Below, in pieces: positions 9,213 through 17,640 of a DNA stretch of 64,000 nt; position 1 is the first letter of the stretch, and every line of letters starts with the position of its first letter. Below the pieces are notes generated by a model. That model saw nothing but the letters and a program-made list of their open reading frames with translations. It did not search any database and had not been told where the DNA came from. The stretch lies in assembly GCF_000175215.2 (NCBI RefSeq), contig NC_014816.1, positions 124,001 through 188,000 of the forward strand, given 5' to 3'. Source of the stretch: Asticcacaulis excentricus CB 48 (GTDB lineage Bacteria; Pseudomonadota; Alphaproteobacteria; Caulobacterales; Caulobacteraceae). The position numbers were made by a program, and so were the translations under genes.

Positions 9213-9869
9213 TCAGTCTTCGCCGCCGGAAAGCGTGCCGGTGACCTGCTTGCCCGGCTTACCGTAGAACGCAACCTTGCGCCCGTTCTGCTCCACACGA
9301 AACGCCTGCGCATTTACCGTACCGGTCTGCCAACGACCCTCAACCGGCTTATCACCTGTGATTACGGCATTCTGGAGATCAACTTCAGCGGCGTGTGTGC
9401 GCAGCGATAATCCATTTCCGGAACTCAGCGTCACATCCTTGTTCACCGTGAACCGACGTTTGGTGTCGTCATAAATCCCGGCTGCGCCTTCCAGAGCCGA
9501 CGGGCGACTGTTCTCCGATCGGATTTCCAGACGCGGTGCCGTCAGGCTAACCACCGACGCGTTACGACCCTTACGCACAGCCTCCAGGCCCCGCATCTCA
9601 TAGCGCTCACCATTGCGGCTGCGATCGGTGTAAAACGGATTGGTCATGCGGATGTCTTCACCCGTTGCCGAGTAAACGTTCATCGAATTGATGACGCTCT
9701 GCACAATGATCCACACGATCATAACGACGATCAGTCCGATGATCAGGCCTGGGAAGATAATGCGCAGACGAGAGATCTTGCGCGAACGCTTTTTCCAAGC
9801 CAGCGCTTGAGTAGTCAGGCGCTGGCGGGCATCAGCAAGGTCGTGCGTCGCGGTTTCAATGGCCGGCAT
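9213..9869 (-). CDS. lptC: LPS export inner-membrane protein LptC
   Basis: 218 residues from the ATG at 9869; a longer frame would overlap the upstream exonuclease gene. One transmembrane helix near residues 37-60 (GLIIGLIVVMIVWIIVQSV) follows a basic cytosolic N-terminus; the periplasmic part is an LptC/OstA-like jellyroll ending in GKQVTGTLSGGED. It docks LptBFG to LptA. Sequence conservation in this family is low, so the assignment rests partly on its place before lptA-lptB. Confidence 0.88.
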   Translation of the reverse strand: MPAIETATHDLADARQRLTTQALAWKKRSRKISRLRIIFPGLIIGLIVVMIVWIIVQSVINSMNVYSATGEDIRMTNPFYTDRSRNGERYEMRGLEAVRKGRNASVVSLTAPRLEIRSENSRPSALEGAAGIYDDTKRRFTVNKDVTLSSGNGLSLRTHAAEVDLQNAVITGDKPVEGRWQTGTVNAQAFRVEQNGRKVAFYGKPGKQVTGTLSGGED

Positions 9870-9900
9870 GACGGCAGAAATCCTCGTCTGCGAAGCGTTT

Positions 9901-10521
9901 TCAGCTCCATGAGTGGGCGAATATATCCGTATCTTCCCAACCTGCCAAATCCAGTTTGACGCGGTGCGGTAAAAAATCGAAACACCCCTGCGCCAGTTCG
10001 GTGCGGCCTTCGCGGGCCAGCATGGTATCGAGTTTTTCACGCAAGGTATGTAGATGCAGCACATCCGACGCGGCATAGGCCAGTTGTTCCGGCGTCAGGG
10101 TCTGAGCCCCCCAGTCCGAGCTCTGCTGCGCCTTGGAGATATCGACGGACAAAAGCTCACGCACTAGGTCTTTTAGACCATGGCGATCGGTATAGGTGCG
10201 CGCCAGCTTTGAAGCGATTTTGGTGCAGTAGACGGGTGCCGTCACCACGCCCAGATGCAGAAGGAACATGCCGATATCAAAACGCCCGAAATGGAACAGC
10301 TTTAACACCTTCTCATCGGTGAGGAGGGCCTTCAGATTGGGGCAGTCGTAGGCCGGGCGGTTGAGCCGCACCACGTGAGCGTCACCATCGCCCGCCGACA
10401 ACTGCACAACGCACAGGTCGTCACGCCCAAAGCGCAGGCCCATGGTTTCGGAGTCGATAGCGACGACGGCGCCCAGATTAAGGCCGTTGGGCAGATCGCC
10501 TTCATGATAATGGATGGTCAC
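9901..10521 (-). CDS. Ribonuclease D-like 3'-5' exonuclease (single-domain)
   Basis: 206 residues, a DEDDy exonuclease domain without the HRDC domains of E. coli RNase D. Catalytic residues visible: D23 and E25 (AIDSETMGLR), D82 (FHFGRFDIGMF), Y149 and D153 (YAASDVLHL). Such short RNase D proteins trim tRNA or other structured RNA 3' ends. The stop is 31 bases from the lptC start; the same neighbour is typical in alphaproteobacteria. Confidence 0.9.
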   Translation of the reverse strand: MTIHYHEGDLPNGLNLGAVVAIDSETMGLRFGRDDLCVVQLSAGDGDAHVVRLNRPAYDCPNLKALLTDEKVLKLFHFGRFDIGMFLLHLGVVTAPVYCTKIASKLARTYTDRHGLKDLVRELLSVDISKAQQSSDWGAQTLTPEQLAYAASDVLHLHTLREKLDTMLAREGRTELAQGCFDFLPHRVKLDLAGWEDTDIFAHSWS

Positions 10522-10716
10522 GCTTAGAAAACCTCTGACTTTGTATTTGGTTCTGGCCTAAGCCATAGGTGTTGCGCCGTCAATTCCTGTCGGCAAAGGC
10601 GTGGCGAAACCGATTGTTTGCTGTTCTTTGCGTAACACCCCCCTTGTCAGGCCGCGCGGCTTCGATCAAATGCGCAGTCGATCGCATAACAGAGTTAATC
10701 ATAACAGGGTCAATCC

Positions 10717-12399
10717 ATGTCATCACACCCGCAGGCAGACAGCGTGCAGAAGGAAGGCGGTCTGCGTACCATTGTGGCAGCCTCCGCCGCCGGTACGACC
10801 TTTGAGTGGTACGACTTCTTCATATTCGGGGCCCTGACCTCGATCATCACGAAGAACTTCTTTACCGGTCTTGATGACACCACCGGCATGATCCTGGCGT
10901 TGCTGACCTTCGCGCTGGGCTTCCTCTCACGGCCCTTCGGCGCGTTGTTGTTTGGTCATATCGGTGATCGAAAAGGTCGCAAGGGCACCTTTCTCTACAC
11001 CATACTCTTAATGGGGGTGGCCACAGTGCTGATCGGCTTTCTGCCCACCTATGAACAGGCAGGGATATGGTCGCCCTTGCTGCTTGTGGGTTTGCGCATC
11101 CTTCAGGGCATCGCGATGGGCGGTGAATATGGCGGGGCTGTGATTTACGTTGCGGAACATGCCCCAGCGGATAAGCGCGGGGCCTATACGGCGTGGATTC
11201 AGGCCTCGGCATCGCTGGGACTGGTGATCGCCTTGCTGGTCGTCTTTCTGACCCGCACCATCGTTAAGGAAGAGGCCTTTGGTGACTGGGGCTGGCGCAT
11301 TCCATTCATCGTCTCCGCCGTACTTCTGGCGATTTCAGTTTATATCCGCGCCAAAACCGCTGAAAGCCCCGCCTTCCGCGCTCTGCACGACAGCGGCAAT
11401 ATCTCCAAGGCCCCGTTCAAGGAAGCCTTTGGCCAGTGGTCGAACTTGCGTCAGGTGCTGATCGCCCTGTTCGGTTTCATGACCGCGCAGGGCGTGGTGT
11501 GGTACACCACCTTCTTCTACACGCAAGTGTTTCTCGAAAGGAGCGTCAAGCTGGCGCCCACCACCGTCAACCTGCTTGTAATGAGCATTTCGATCGTCAG
11601 CGCGGTACTTTACGTCGTCTGGGGTCAGTTGTCGGACCGCGTGGGACGCAAGCCGGTGATGATCCTTGGCATCGCCATTGCGGTGCTGAGCTTCGTGCCG
11701 GGCTTCCACCTGATGGCGCGCTTTGCCAATCCGGCGCTGGATGATGCCGTCAACCGCACGCCGGTCGTCATCTTTGCAGACCCGCGCAAGTGTTCGGTAC
11801 AGTTCGACCCGGTGGGAAAAGCGCAGTTCACCTCGTCCTGCGACCTCGCCAAGTCGCTGGTAACGGGGCTCGGTGTGCCCTATATCAACAAGCCGACTGA
11901 GCCTGGCGCGACGTTTGCTACCGTACAAATCGGAGATCGCACCATTGCCGTGCAGTCGGGCGACAAACTGTCGAAGGCCGAACTGGCGACGCTAAAGACC
12001 AATGCTGTAACCGATCTCAAGGCGGCGCTGAAGGCCGCTGGCTATCCCGAAGCCGCCGATCCGAAGCGCGTCAACGTACTGGGCATCTTTGGCGTGCTGT
12101 TTGTCTTCACGGTAGGGGCCACAGCGCTCTATGGCCCGATGGCGTCAGCCCTTGTTGAAATGTTCCCGACGCGCATTCGCTATACGGCCCTATCTCTGCC
12201 CTATAACATCGGCACCGGCTGGTTCGGCGGCCTTTTGCCCGCCATCTCCTTCGCCATGGTCGCCGGCTCAGGTAACCTATTCTTCGGTCTGTGGTATCCG
12301 GTAATTGTCGGGGCTACCGCCATCGCAGTCGCCCTCATCTTCATGAAGGAAACGCGCGGCCGTGACCTGCACACTATGGAGGATCAGCCCGGCGTGTAA
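10717..12399 (+). CDS. MFS transporter of the metabolite:H+ symporter (MHS) type with a large periplasmic insert
   Basis: 560 residues, 12 predicted transmembrane helices. The N-terminal FEWYDFFIFG and the loop motif GHIGDRKGRKG are typical of the MHS branch (proline/betaine, citrate, shikimate and dicarboxylate symporters). Helices 9 and 10 are separated by about 115 polar residues (roughly 340-455) with two cysteines, C359 and C375, that could form a disulphide. The substrate cannot be read from sequence. Divergent from the exonuclease gene, with a 195-base shared upstream region in which no clear operator was seen. Confidence 0.85.
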   Translation: MSSHPQADSVQKEGGLRTIVAASAAGTTFEWYDFFIFGALTSIITKNFFTGLDDTTGMILALLTFALGFLSRPFGALLFGHIGDRKGRKGTFLYTILLMGVATVLIGFLPTYEQAGIWSPLLLVGLRILQGIAMGGEYGGAVIYVAEHAPADKRGAYTAWIQASASLGLVIALLVVFLTRTIVKEEAFGDWGWRIPFIVSAVLLAISVYIRAKTAESPAFRALHDSGNISKAPFKEAFGQWSNLRQVLIALFGFMTAQGVVWYTTFFYTQVFLERSVKLAPTTVNLLVMSISIVSAVLYVVWGQLSDRVGRKPVMILGIAIAVLSFVPGFHLMARFANPALDDAVNRTPVVIFADPRKCSVQFDPVGKAQFTSSCDLAKSLVTGLGVPYINKPTEPGATFATVQIGDRTIAVQSGDKLSKAELATLKTNAVTDLKAALKAAGYPEAADPKRVNVLGIFGVLFVFTVGATALYGPMASALVEMFPTRIRYTALSLPYNIGTGWFGGLLPAISFAMVAGSGNLFFGLWYPVIVGATAIAVALIFMKETRGRDLHTMEDQPGV

Positions 12400-12439
12400 C
12401 GGCGGGATTAATTCGCCTGAAAAACGAAAAAACACGGAA

Positions 12440-12568
12440 ATGTGCATTGAGTTTTTCCACAACCGTGTCATTATTCCCACAGCTCCCGACGGAGTGTATG
12501 TGGCGGCTTTGACGTCCCGTGAGTGCGTTTTTCCCTTTGTCTCTTCGTGTTATGTGCCAAACATCTGA
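12440..12568 (+). CDS. Possible 42-residue small protein ending at a terminator
   Basis: An ATG at 12440 opens 42 codons (starts MCIEFFHNRVII, ends SSCYVPNI) whose TGA abuts the strong terminator at 12568-12597. The ribosome-binding site is poor (CGGA about four bases away) and no family is recognised. The alternative is that the stretch between 12400 and 12597 is a small RNA or just the 3' UTR of the transporter. Confidence 0.25.
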   Translation: MCIEFFHNRVIIPTAPDGVYVAALTSRECVFPFVSSCYVPNI

Positions 12569-12597
12569 CCCGGTCAGTCTCACTGACCGGGTTTTTT
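12568..12597 (+). terminator. Rho-independent terminator
   Basis: Perfect stem CCCGGTCAGT (12569-12578) / ACTGACCGGG (12582-12591) with a CTC loop, followed by TTTTTT. It lies about 170 bases after the transporter stop and directly before xthA, isolating xthA from upstream transcription. Confidence 0.9.
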
Positions 12598-12615
12598 ATG
12601 CGTCAGGAAGCCGTT

Positions 12616-13416
12616 ATGCGTTTGTCGATTGCCTCATGGAACATCAACTCGGTGCGGCTGAGGATTGATCAGGTCATACGTTTTCTCGATATGGCGCGCC
12701 CGGACATCCTGTGCCTTCAGGAAATCAAGTGCCAGAACGGTGAGTTCCCACGCAAGGCCTTCGAAGACGCCGGCTATCCGCATATCCTCGTCACCGGGCA
12801 AAAGGGTTGGCACGGCGTGGCGCTGGTGTCGAAGCTGCCATTTGAAATCAACGAGATTTTGCCCTTTTGTCGCCGCGGCGAAGCGCGCGTTCAGGGCATA
12901 CAGGTCGCGGGCATCGACCTTTGGAACTTCTATATACCGGCAGGCGGTGACGTTCCCGACCGCCAAGCCAATGACAAGTTTGATCACAAGCTGGAATTCT
13001 ATGAGCGCCTGACCGCGCACCTGAAAACGCGCAATCCCGATGCCCCCCTTCTGATTGCCGGTGACCTCAATATCGCGCCCGGCGAAAACGACGTGTGGAG
13101 CCATCGTCAGATGCTGAAAGTCGTAAGCCATACCCCGCCGGAGCTGGAGGCGTTTGCTGACCTGATGGCGGCCGGCGGCTTTCATGACGCCTTCCGCGAA
13201 CTATGGCCCGAACCGCAGAAGCTGTTTACGTGGTGGAGCTATCGCGCCGCCGATTTTCGCAAGTCCAACCGCGGGCTGAGGCTCGATCACCTGCTGATCA
13301 ATCCCGCCTTGAAGGCGCGCATCACCTCGCCTATAGCCGCCGTCATCCACGACTCCGTTCGCGAATGGGACCGGCCGTCGGATCACGCCCCTATTCAGAT
13401 CGAGTTCGACCTATGA
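12616..13416 (+). CDS. xthA: Exodeoxyribonuclease III
   Basis: 266 residues from the ATG at 12616, with AGGAAG seven bases upstream; the in-frame ATG at 12598 lies in the terminator T-run. Endonuclease/exonuclease/phosphatase fold with the metal-binding glutamate in LCLQEIKC, the DLNIAP motif and the C-terminal DHAPI motif. It cuts AP sites and degrades DNA 3'-5' in base-excision repair. It overlaps the next gene by four bases (ATGA). Confidence 0.95.
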   Translation: MRLSIASWNINSVRLRIDQVIRFLDMARPDILCLQEIKCQNGEFPRKAFEDAGYPHILVTGQKGWHGVALVSKLPFEINEILPFCRRGEARVQGIQVAGIDLWNFYIPAGGDVPDRQANDKFDHKLEFYERLTAHLKTRNPDAPLLIAGDLNIAPGENDVWSHRQMLKVVSHTPPELEAFADLMAAGGFHDAFRELWPEPQKLFTWWSYRAADFRKSNRGLRLDHLLINPALKARITSPIAAVIHDSVREWDRPSDHAPIQIEFDL

Positions 13417-13877
13417 CCGAAGACACCTTGCCCGCAGAAGCTGGGCTACCCGCCGACATTCTGGCCAAGGCCGATTTTCGCTTCAATGAATATGCGTGGA
13501 GGATCAGGGATATCCCCGAGGTAATCCGCGCCGCCACGAAGGCCGGATTTATGAGCCTCGGCGGCCAGCTTCAGATCCGTATCCCTGATGCCATCGGCGA
13601 ATGTCACTGGGTCGAAACCGACCCGGCGGGCCTCGCCCCCACTGACCTGCCGTGGGACGTGCGCATCCGCATGATCGAACAGGTGGCCCTCGAAGACTGG
13701 GAAGACCTCAAAAAGCACTTCGACTTCGCCGAGCAGGTCAAGCTCGCCTTTCCGGCCGTGCTGGAACCCTATCTGGCCAAGGGCGGCAAGCTGGACGATG
13801 CCCTGTGGTTCACCTGGTACGTCATCGACGAGGACAGCGAGCGCCAGCACCGCGAAGCGGAGGGGGCGGAGGGTTAG
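13413..13877 (+). CDS. Conserved hypothetical protein coupled to xthA
   Basis: 154 residues from the ATG at 13413, overlapping the xthA stop, so probably translationally coupled. Acidic, no signal peptide or membrane segment; contains MSLGGQLQIRIPDAIGECHW and a Trp-rich end (DALWFTWYVIDED). No family recognised. Being read with xthA suggests, but does not show, a DNA-repair link. It is convergent with the DUF3052 gene, the two ends overlapping by four bases. Confidence 0.7.
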   Translation: MTEDTLPAEAGLPADILAKADFRFNEYAWRIRDIPEVIRAATKAGFMSLGGQLQIRIPDAIGECHWVETDPAGLAPTDLPWDVRIRMIEQVALEDWEDLKKHFDFAEQVKLAFPAVLEPYLAKGGKLDDALWFTWYVIDEDSERQHREAEGAEG

Positions 13878-14272
13878 CGCAGCTCTTTACGCACCACCAG
13901 CTTCAAACCCGACCAAACGTTGCTGACGGCGCAGACCTTCACATCGACAAAGCCCAGCGGCAGGCAGACCTCGCGGATAACGTCTTCGGTAATATCGGTC
14001 GGCACTTTTGAGGCCTTCTTGGGCCACGATACCCAGACCATGCCGTCCGATCTCAAGGCCCCGCGCCAGTGCGTCATCGCCGTTTCCAGCACCGCACGCT
14101 CGGTGGCAAAAATGTGCACCAGCTCCGGATCATCGACGCCGAATTCCACGCCGTCGGGCAAGGGTTCAAGCCAATTTTTATAGTCGTTGGGTGCGCCGAG
14201 CACAGCCGCCCGCATCGCCGGTTTGTAACCGAGCTTCTTGGCCAATGGTGTGCCGGAATAGCCGGACGTCAT
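13874..14272 (-). CDS. DUF3052 family protein
   Basis: 132 residues. The family signature is complete: GYSGTPLAKKLGYKP at the N-terminus, WVSWPKKASKVPTDITEDVIRE in the middle and VDVKVCAVSNVWSGLKLVVRK at the end. Function unknown. Its ATG is overlapped by the TAA of the AT-rich upstream gene (TAATG), so its ribosome-binding site lies inside that gene. Confidence 0.85.
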   Translation of the reverse strand: MTSGYSGTPLAKKLGYKPAMRAAVLGAPNDYKNWLEPLPDGVEFGVDDPELVHIFATERAVLETAMTHWRGALRSDGMVWVSWPKKASKVPTDITEDVIREVCLPLGFVDVKVCAVSNVWSGLKLVVRKELR

Positions 14273-14604
14273 TAATAAATCTCTTCTAAATATAGAACGA
14301 CCTTAAAAGTCCCTTCGCATGTGTTCAATATATTCAATGTCTCATTAAAAATTTCAAACATTTTGAGAATTTTTTGAGTTGGTTTAAGTTCTAAGGTTTC
14401 ATTTTCATAAGTTGGATATGTAATACCAAAATCTATGTGGGGTTGCTCAATATCTCCTATAATTTCATACGTCTCCAAAATTACGGGAGCGCAATTCTTG
14501 CTCTTAGCGTAATTAATGACTTGTTGAGCTAGTTCTATAGACATGAGCGGGGTTCCAATCGCCGTCAGTCCAGCTTCATATAATTTGTCAAAAACATCGC
14601 TCAT
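14272..14604 (-). CDS. AT-rich small hypothetical protein, possibly immunity-protein-like
   Basis: 110 residues from the ATG at 14604 (a TTG four codons earlier is possible). Base composition is about two-thirds A+T, quite unlike both neighbours, which points to recent transfer. The arrangement, an N-terminal FDKLYEAGLTAIG, a middle NCAPVILETYEIIG and an acidic C-terminus, loosely recalls Imm40-type immunity proteins of contact-dependent toxin systems, but no toxin gene is nearby and the resemblance is weak. Its TAA overlaps the DUF3052 start. Confidence 0.55.
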   Translation of the reverse strand: MSDVFDKLYEAGLTAIGTPLMSIELAQQVINYAKSKNCAPVILETYEIIGDIEQPHIDFGITYPTYENETLELKPTQKILKMFEIFNETLNILNTCEGTFKVVLYLEEIY

Positions 14605-14614
14605 CACTACATCC

Positions 14615-14647
14615 AAAGAAAAAGCCGAAGTTCCAAGAACTCCGGCT
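14615..14647 (-). terminator. Rho-independent terminator of the response-regulator gene
   Basis: Read on the minus strand: an 11-bp stem (AGCCGGAGTTC / GAACTTCGGCT, one G-T pair) with a TTG loop, then TTTTTCTTT. It lies 35 bases after the stop of the response-regulator gene and just before the AT-rich gene. Confidence 0.85.
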
Positions 14648-14681
14648 CACTCCAACTAACGGGTGCAGGGTCGAGAGCCTG

Positions 14682-15365
14682 CTAAAATTGCAACCTGTAC
14701 CCACCGGCATCGGTCATCAGCAGACGGGCATTGGCCGGATCGGGCTCTATCTTCTGGCGCAGGCGATAGACGTGGGTTTCCAGCGTGTGTGTGGTCACCC
14801 CGGCATTGTATCCCCATACCTCGGTCAAAAGTTCTTCGCGTGAAATCGGCTTACCGCCAGCGCGATATAGGTATTTGAGGATGTTGGTTTCTTTTTCGGT
14901 CAGGCGAATCTTCTTTTGAACCTGATCAATCAGCAGCTTGAGCGCTGGTTTGAATTCATAAGGCCCGATGCGGAAGGTCGCGTCTTCGGAGGTTTCGTGG
15001 CTGCGGACCTGAGCACGGATACGCGCCAGCAGGACGGCAAAGCGAAACGGCTTGGTGACATAGTCATTGGCACCCGCATCCAGCCCCAGAATCTGATCAG
15101 AGTCAGAGGCGGCCCCGGTCAGCATGATCACCGGCGTGGTCAGGCCGGATTTGCGCAACAGGCGGCAGGCTTCGCGCCCGTCCATATCCGGCAAATCGAC
15201 ATCCAGCAGGATCAGATCGGCATTAATGGTCTTCCCAAGGCGGATGCCTTCGGTGCCATTCGATGCCTGAGTGACCTTGAACTCTTCGTGCAGTTCAAGT
15301 TGTTCGGCCAGCGCCTCGCGCAGTTCGTCATCGTCATCAACGATCAGCAGGGTTTTTTGTTGCAC
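14682..15365 (-). CDS. OmpR/PhoB-family two-component response regulator
   Basis: 227 residues. Receiver domain 1-120 with the acidic pair in IVDDDDE, phosphoacceptor D55 (LILLDVDLPDMDG) and K in YVTKPF; winged-helix DNA-binding domain about 130-227 (LTEKETNILKYLYRAGGKPISREELL, then ETHVYRLRQKI). No sensor kinase gene lies beside it, so it is an orphan regulator. Target genes are unknown. Confidence 0.92.
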   Translation of the reverse strand: MQQKTLLIVDDDDELREALAEQLELHEEFKVTQASNGTEGIRLGKTINADLILLDVDLPDMDGREACRLLRKSGLTTPVIMLTGAASDSDQILGLDAGANDYVTKPFRFAVLLARIRAQVRSHETSEDATFRIGPYEFKPALKLLIDQVQKKIRLTEKETNILKYLYRAGGKPISREELLTEVWGYNAGVTTHTLETHVYRLRQKIEPDPANARLLMTDAGGYRLQF

Positions 15366-15419
15366 CTTAATCCTGTAGCGTTGTGGGTGTTTTTATCAGT
15401 TCAGGGTGTAAACCGGCCT

Positions 15420-15929
15420 ATGGTCAAGATTTTTACCGCATACGCCGAAGGTTTTCTAGTCTTAAACTCAGATAGGGTGCGTTGCGCTCTGGGTAAAGGG
15501 GGCGTTATATCCGCCGCCGATAAAAGGGAAGGCGATCTGCGCTCGCCGCTGGGCCTGTGGCCGGTGCGTTATGTCTGGTATCGCCCCGATCGTTTGCCGG
15601 TGCCGCAGACCGTCCTGCCCGTGAAGGCCTTGTCACCCGATGACGGGTGGTGCGATGATATAGACAGTGATCTTTATAACCTGCCCGTCAAACTGCCCTT
15701 TGGGAAGTCGCATGAAAAACTGTGGCGCGACGACCATGTCTATGACCTGATCGTGGTGCTGGGGCACAATGACGACCCGCCGGTCAAGGGGCTGGGATCG
15801 GCCATCTTCCTCCATCTTGCGCGTGAGGACTATTCCGGCACCGAAGGCTGCGTAGCGCTCAGTCTGGAGCACTTGCGTGAGTTACTGAAAACCGCCGACG
15901 CCGAAACCTATGTGGAGATAAGCCATTAG
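15420..15929 (+). CDS. L,D-transpeptidase family protein (YkuD domain)
   Basis: 169 residues from the ATG at 15420. The YkuD catalytic segment is clear: H132 in GSAIFLHLA and the nucleophile C144 in GTEGCVAL. No signal peptide is visible, unlike classic periplasmic L,D-transpeptidases; this short form (YkuD domain almost alone) is widespread in alphaproteobacteria. Probably acts on peptidoglycan peptides, if exported. Its stop overlaps the stop of convergent yggS. Confidence 0.82.
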   Translation: MVKIFTAYAEGFLVLNSDRVRCALGKGGVISAADKREGDLRSPLGLWPVRYVWYRPDRLPVPQTVLPVKALSPDDGWCDDIDSDLYNLPVKLPFGKSHEKLWRDDHVYDLIVVLGHNDDPPVKGLGSAIFLHLAREDYSGTEGCVALSLEHLRELLKTADAETYVEISH

Positions 15930-16591
15930 CGCGAGCCGAAAATGGCCGTGCCGACACGGATTTCGTTCGATCCGAAACGCAGCGCCGTTTCGAAATCGTC
16001 GCTCATGCCCATGCTGAGATGTCCGATGCCATTGCGCTCGGCCATCTTGCGCAACAGGGCGAAATAGGGACCGCGCGGGCCTTCGACCGGTGGAATACAC
16101 ATCAGACCGCACGGCTCCAGCCCATAGCCTCGCACCGTCGCGATAAACCTATCTGTCTCAGCGGGCAAAATCCCGGCCTTTTGCGGCTCTTCGCCAATAT
16201 TAACCTGTACATAGACGCGTGGAGCGCGGCCCTGCTTTTGTGCCTCATCGGCAATGGCGCGGGCGATTTTTTCCCGATCAACGCTTTCGACAACATCGAA
16301 AAAAGCCACGGCATCAGCGGCCTTATTGCTCTGAAGCGGGCCGATCAGGCACAGAGTCAGGTCGGGATATTGATCTTTTACCGGCCCCCAGCGTTCCATG
16401 GCCTCCTGCACGCGGTTCTCACCAAATCGTCGGTGGCCAGCCTCCAGCACCGGGCGTATAACCTCCCAGGGCTGATTTTTGGATACAGCGGTCAAACAGG
16501 CGGAACCGTCCGCTCGCCCGGTCAGTTTCAGCGTTTTGTGCAGGCCTTTGACAATACGCGCATAATTTTCCGCCGAAGGTGAAGATGACAT
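15926..16591 (-). CDS. YggS-family pyridoxal phosphate homeostasis protein
   Basis: 221 residues from the ATG at 16591. Alanine-racemase-like N-terminal barrel; the PLP-binding lysine is K38 in TAVSKNQPWE, and the family motifs RFGENRVQEA, LIGPLQSNK and LSMGMSDDFETAL are all present. It buffers free PLP and affects amino-acid pools. The gene start overlaps the start of the divergent ThiE-like gene. Confidence 0.93.
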   Translation of the reverse strand: MSSSPSAENYARIVKGLHKTLKLTGRADGSACLTAVSKNQPWEVIRPVLEAGHRRFGENRVQEAMERWGPVKDQYPDLTLCLIGPLQSNKAADAVAFFDVVESVDREKIARAIADEAQKQGRAPRVYVQVNIGEEPQKAGILPAETDRFIATVRGYGLEPCGLMCIPPVEGPRGPYFALLRKMAERNGIGHLSMGMSDDFETALRFGSNEIRVGTAIFGSR

Positions 16592-17226
16592 ACCGAACTC
16601 GCTACGCCTTTCTGATGAACCGGGCCAGAGACATAGCCCGCCACGCGCATATGTCCAGCGCAAACGGACGTGAACTGCCCGCCCTGTTTTACGTCACCGA
16701 TCCCAAACGCACACCGCATCCGGAAGAGATTGTCGCGCACCTGCCGGCGGGGGCAGGTGTCATCTACCGCCACTTCGGCGATCCCCATGCCACGGCACAT
16801 GCCCGCGTCTTGCGCACCCTGTGCGATGATAATGGGTTGAAGCTATTGATCGGGCAGGATGTGGCATTGGCTGAAGACGTGGCCGCCGATGGCGTGCATC
16901 TGCCCGAACGCGCGCTGTCAAATGCACCAGATGTGCGCGAAAGGCATCGCGAATGGCTGATTACCGGGGCCTGTCACGGTTGCGAGACGCTCGATCTGGC
17001 GGAGGTGACGGCGCTTGATGGTCTCTTCATCTCACCGGTTTTCGCCAGCCACAGTCCCTCAGCAAAGGGTGTCGCACCTCTGGGCCTCAAAGGTATTCAG
17101 ATGTTTTGCGATCTGAGCCCCGTGCCGGTTCTGGGGTTGGGCGGTATTGGGGCTGACAATGCCGAACAGCTGACACACTCCGGCCTGGCCGGATTTGGCG
17201 CGGTCGAGGCGTTTCAGCTTAACTGA
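16585..17226 (+). CDS. Thiamine phosphate synthase/TenI-like protein
   Basis: 213 residues if the ATG at 16585 is used; ATG 16615 would avoid the seven-base overlap with divergent yggS. TIM-barrel of the ThiE/TenI family: an N-terminal PALFYVTDPKR, LLIGQDVALAEDVAADGVHLPE, a family-typical FISPVFASHSPSAKG and a phosphate-binding VLGLGGIGADN near the end. Which reaction it performs (thiamine phosphate synthesis or TenI-like) is not certain; no thi genes are adjacent. Confidence 0.75.
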   Translation: MTYRTRYAFLMNRARDIARHAHMSSANGRELPALFYVTDPKRTPHPEEIVAHLPAGAGVIYRHFGDPHATAHARVLRTLCDDNGLKLLIGQDVALAEDVAADGVHLPERALSNAPDVRERHREWLITGACHGCETLDLAEVTALDGLFISPVFASHSPSAKGVAPLGLKGIQMFCDLSPVPVLGLGGIGADNAEQLTHSGLAGFGAVEAFQLN

Positions 17227-17640
17227 TTAAAACTTAAAGGTGGTTTCCAGACGCACGCGCGGCTGGTCCTTTTCGGCCGCCGGATCACGCGGCTGCAGCG
17301 ACTTGGTCTTTTCACCGAAACCGACCGTACCGCCCACACGTACCGAGGGCGAGATCTTGTAAAACGCACCGGCATCGACGTCGTTCCAACCAGACGGGCG
17401 AGCCTCGTCCTGATTGAGGTCCAGCTTCAAACCCCAGCGGCCCTTGACCGACCACTGATAGATTTTCGACTGCTGGCGCGTAGCGGCATTGCTTTCGGTA
17501 GAAACGGTGCTGAGGCTTAGCGGTGCAGTGGCTTCGCTGGTTTTGGCCTTGGCGGTCTGGTTATTGAGCGCATAGGCCGGCGCAGACGCGATAAGCGCCA
17601 CGGCCATAACCGATACCCCTGCTGCCATAACCCGCTTCAT
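17227..17640 (-). CDS. NtrZ-like periplasmic regulatory protein
   Basis: 137 residues. Signal peptide 1-24 (cleavage after AYA), a variable Ser/Thr/Ala-rich linker, then a conserved C-terminal beta-rich part: GRWGLKLDLNQDEA, AGAFYKISPSVRVGGTVGFGE, RLETTFKF. This matches the Caulobacterales family of NtrZ, a periplasmic protein reported to restrain the sensor kinase NtrY. Assignment is from pattern recall, not a search. Convergent with the ThiE-like gene, stop-to-stop. Confidence 0.7.
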   Translation of the reverse strand: MKRVMAAGVSVMAVALIASAPAYALNNQTAKAKTSEATAPLSLSTVSTESNAATRQQSKIYQWSVKGRWGLKLDLNQDEARPSGWNDVDAGAFYKISPSVRVGGTVGFGEKTKSLQPRDPAAEKDQPRVRLETTFKF

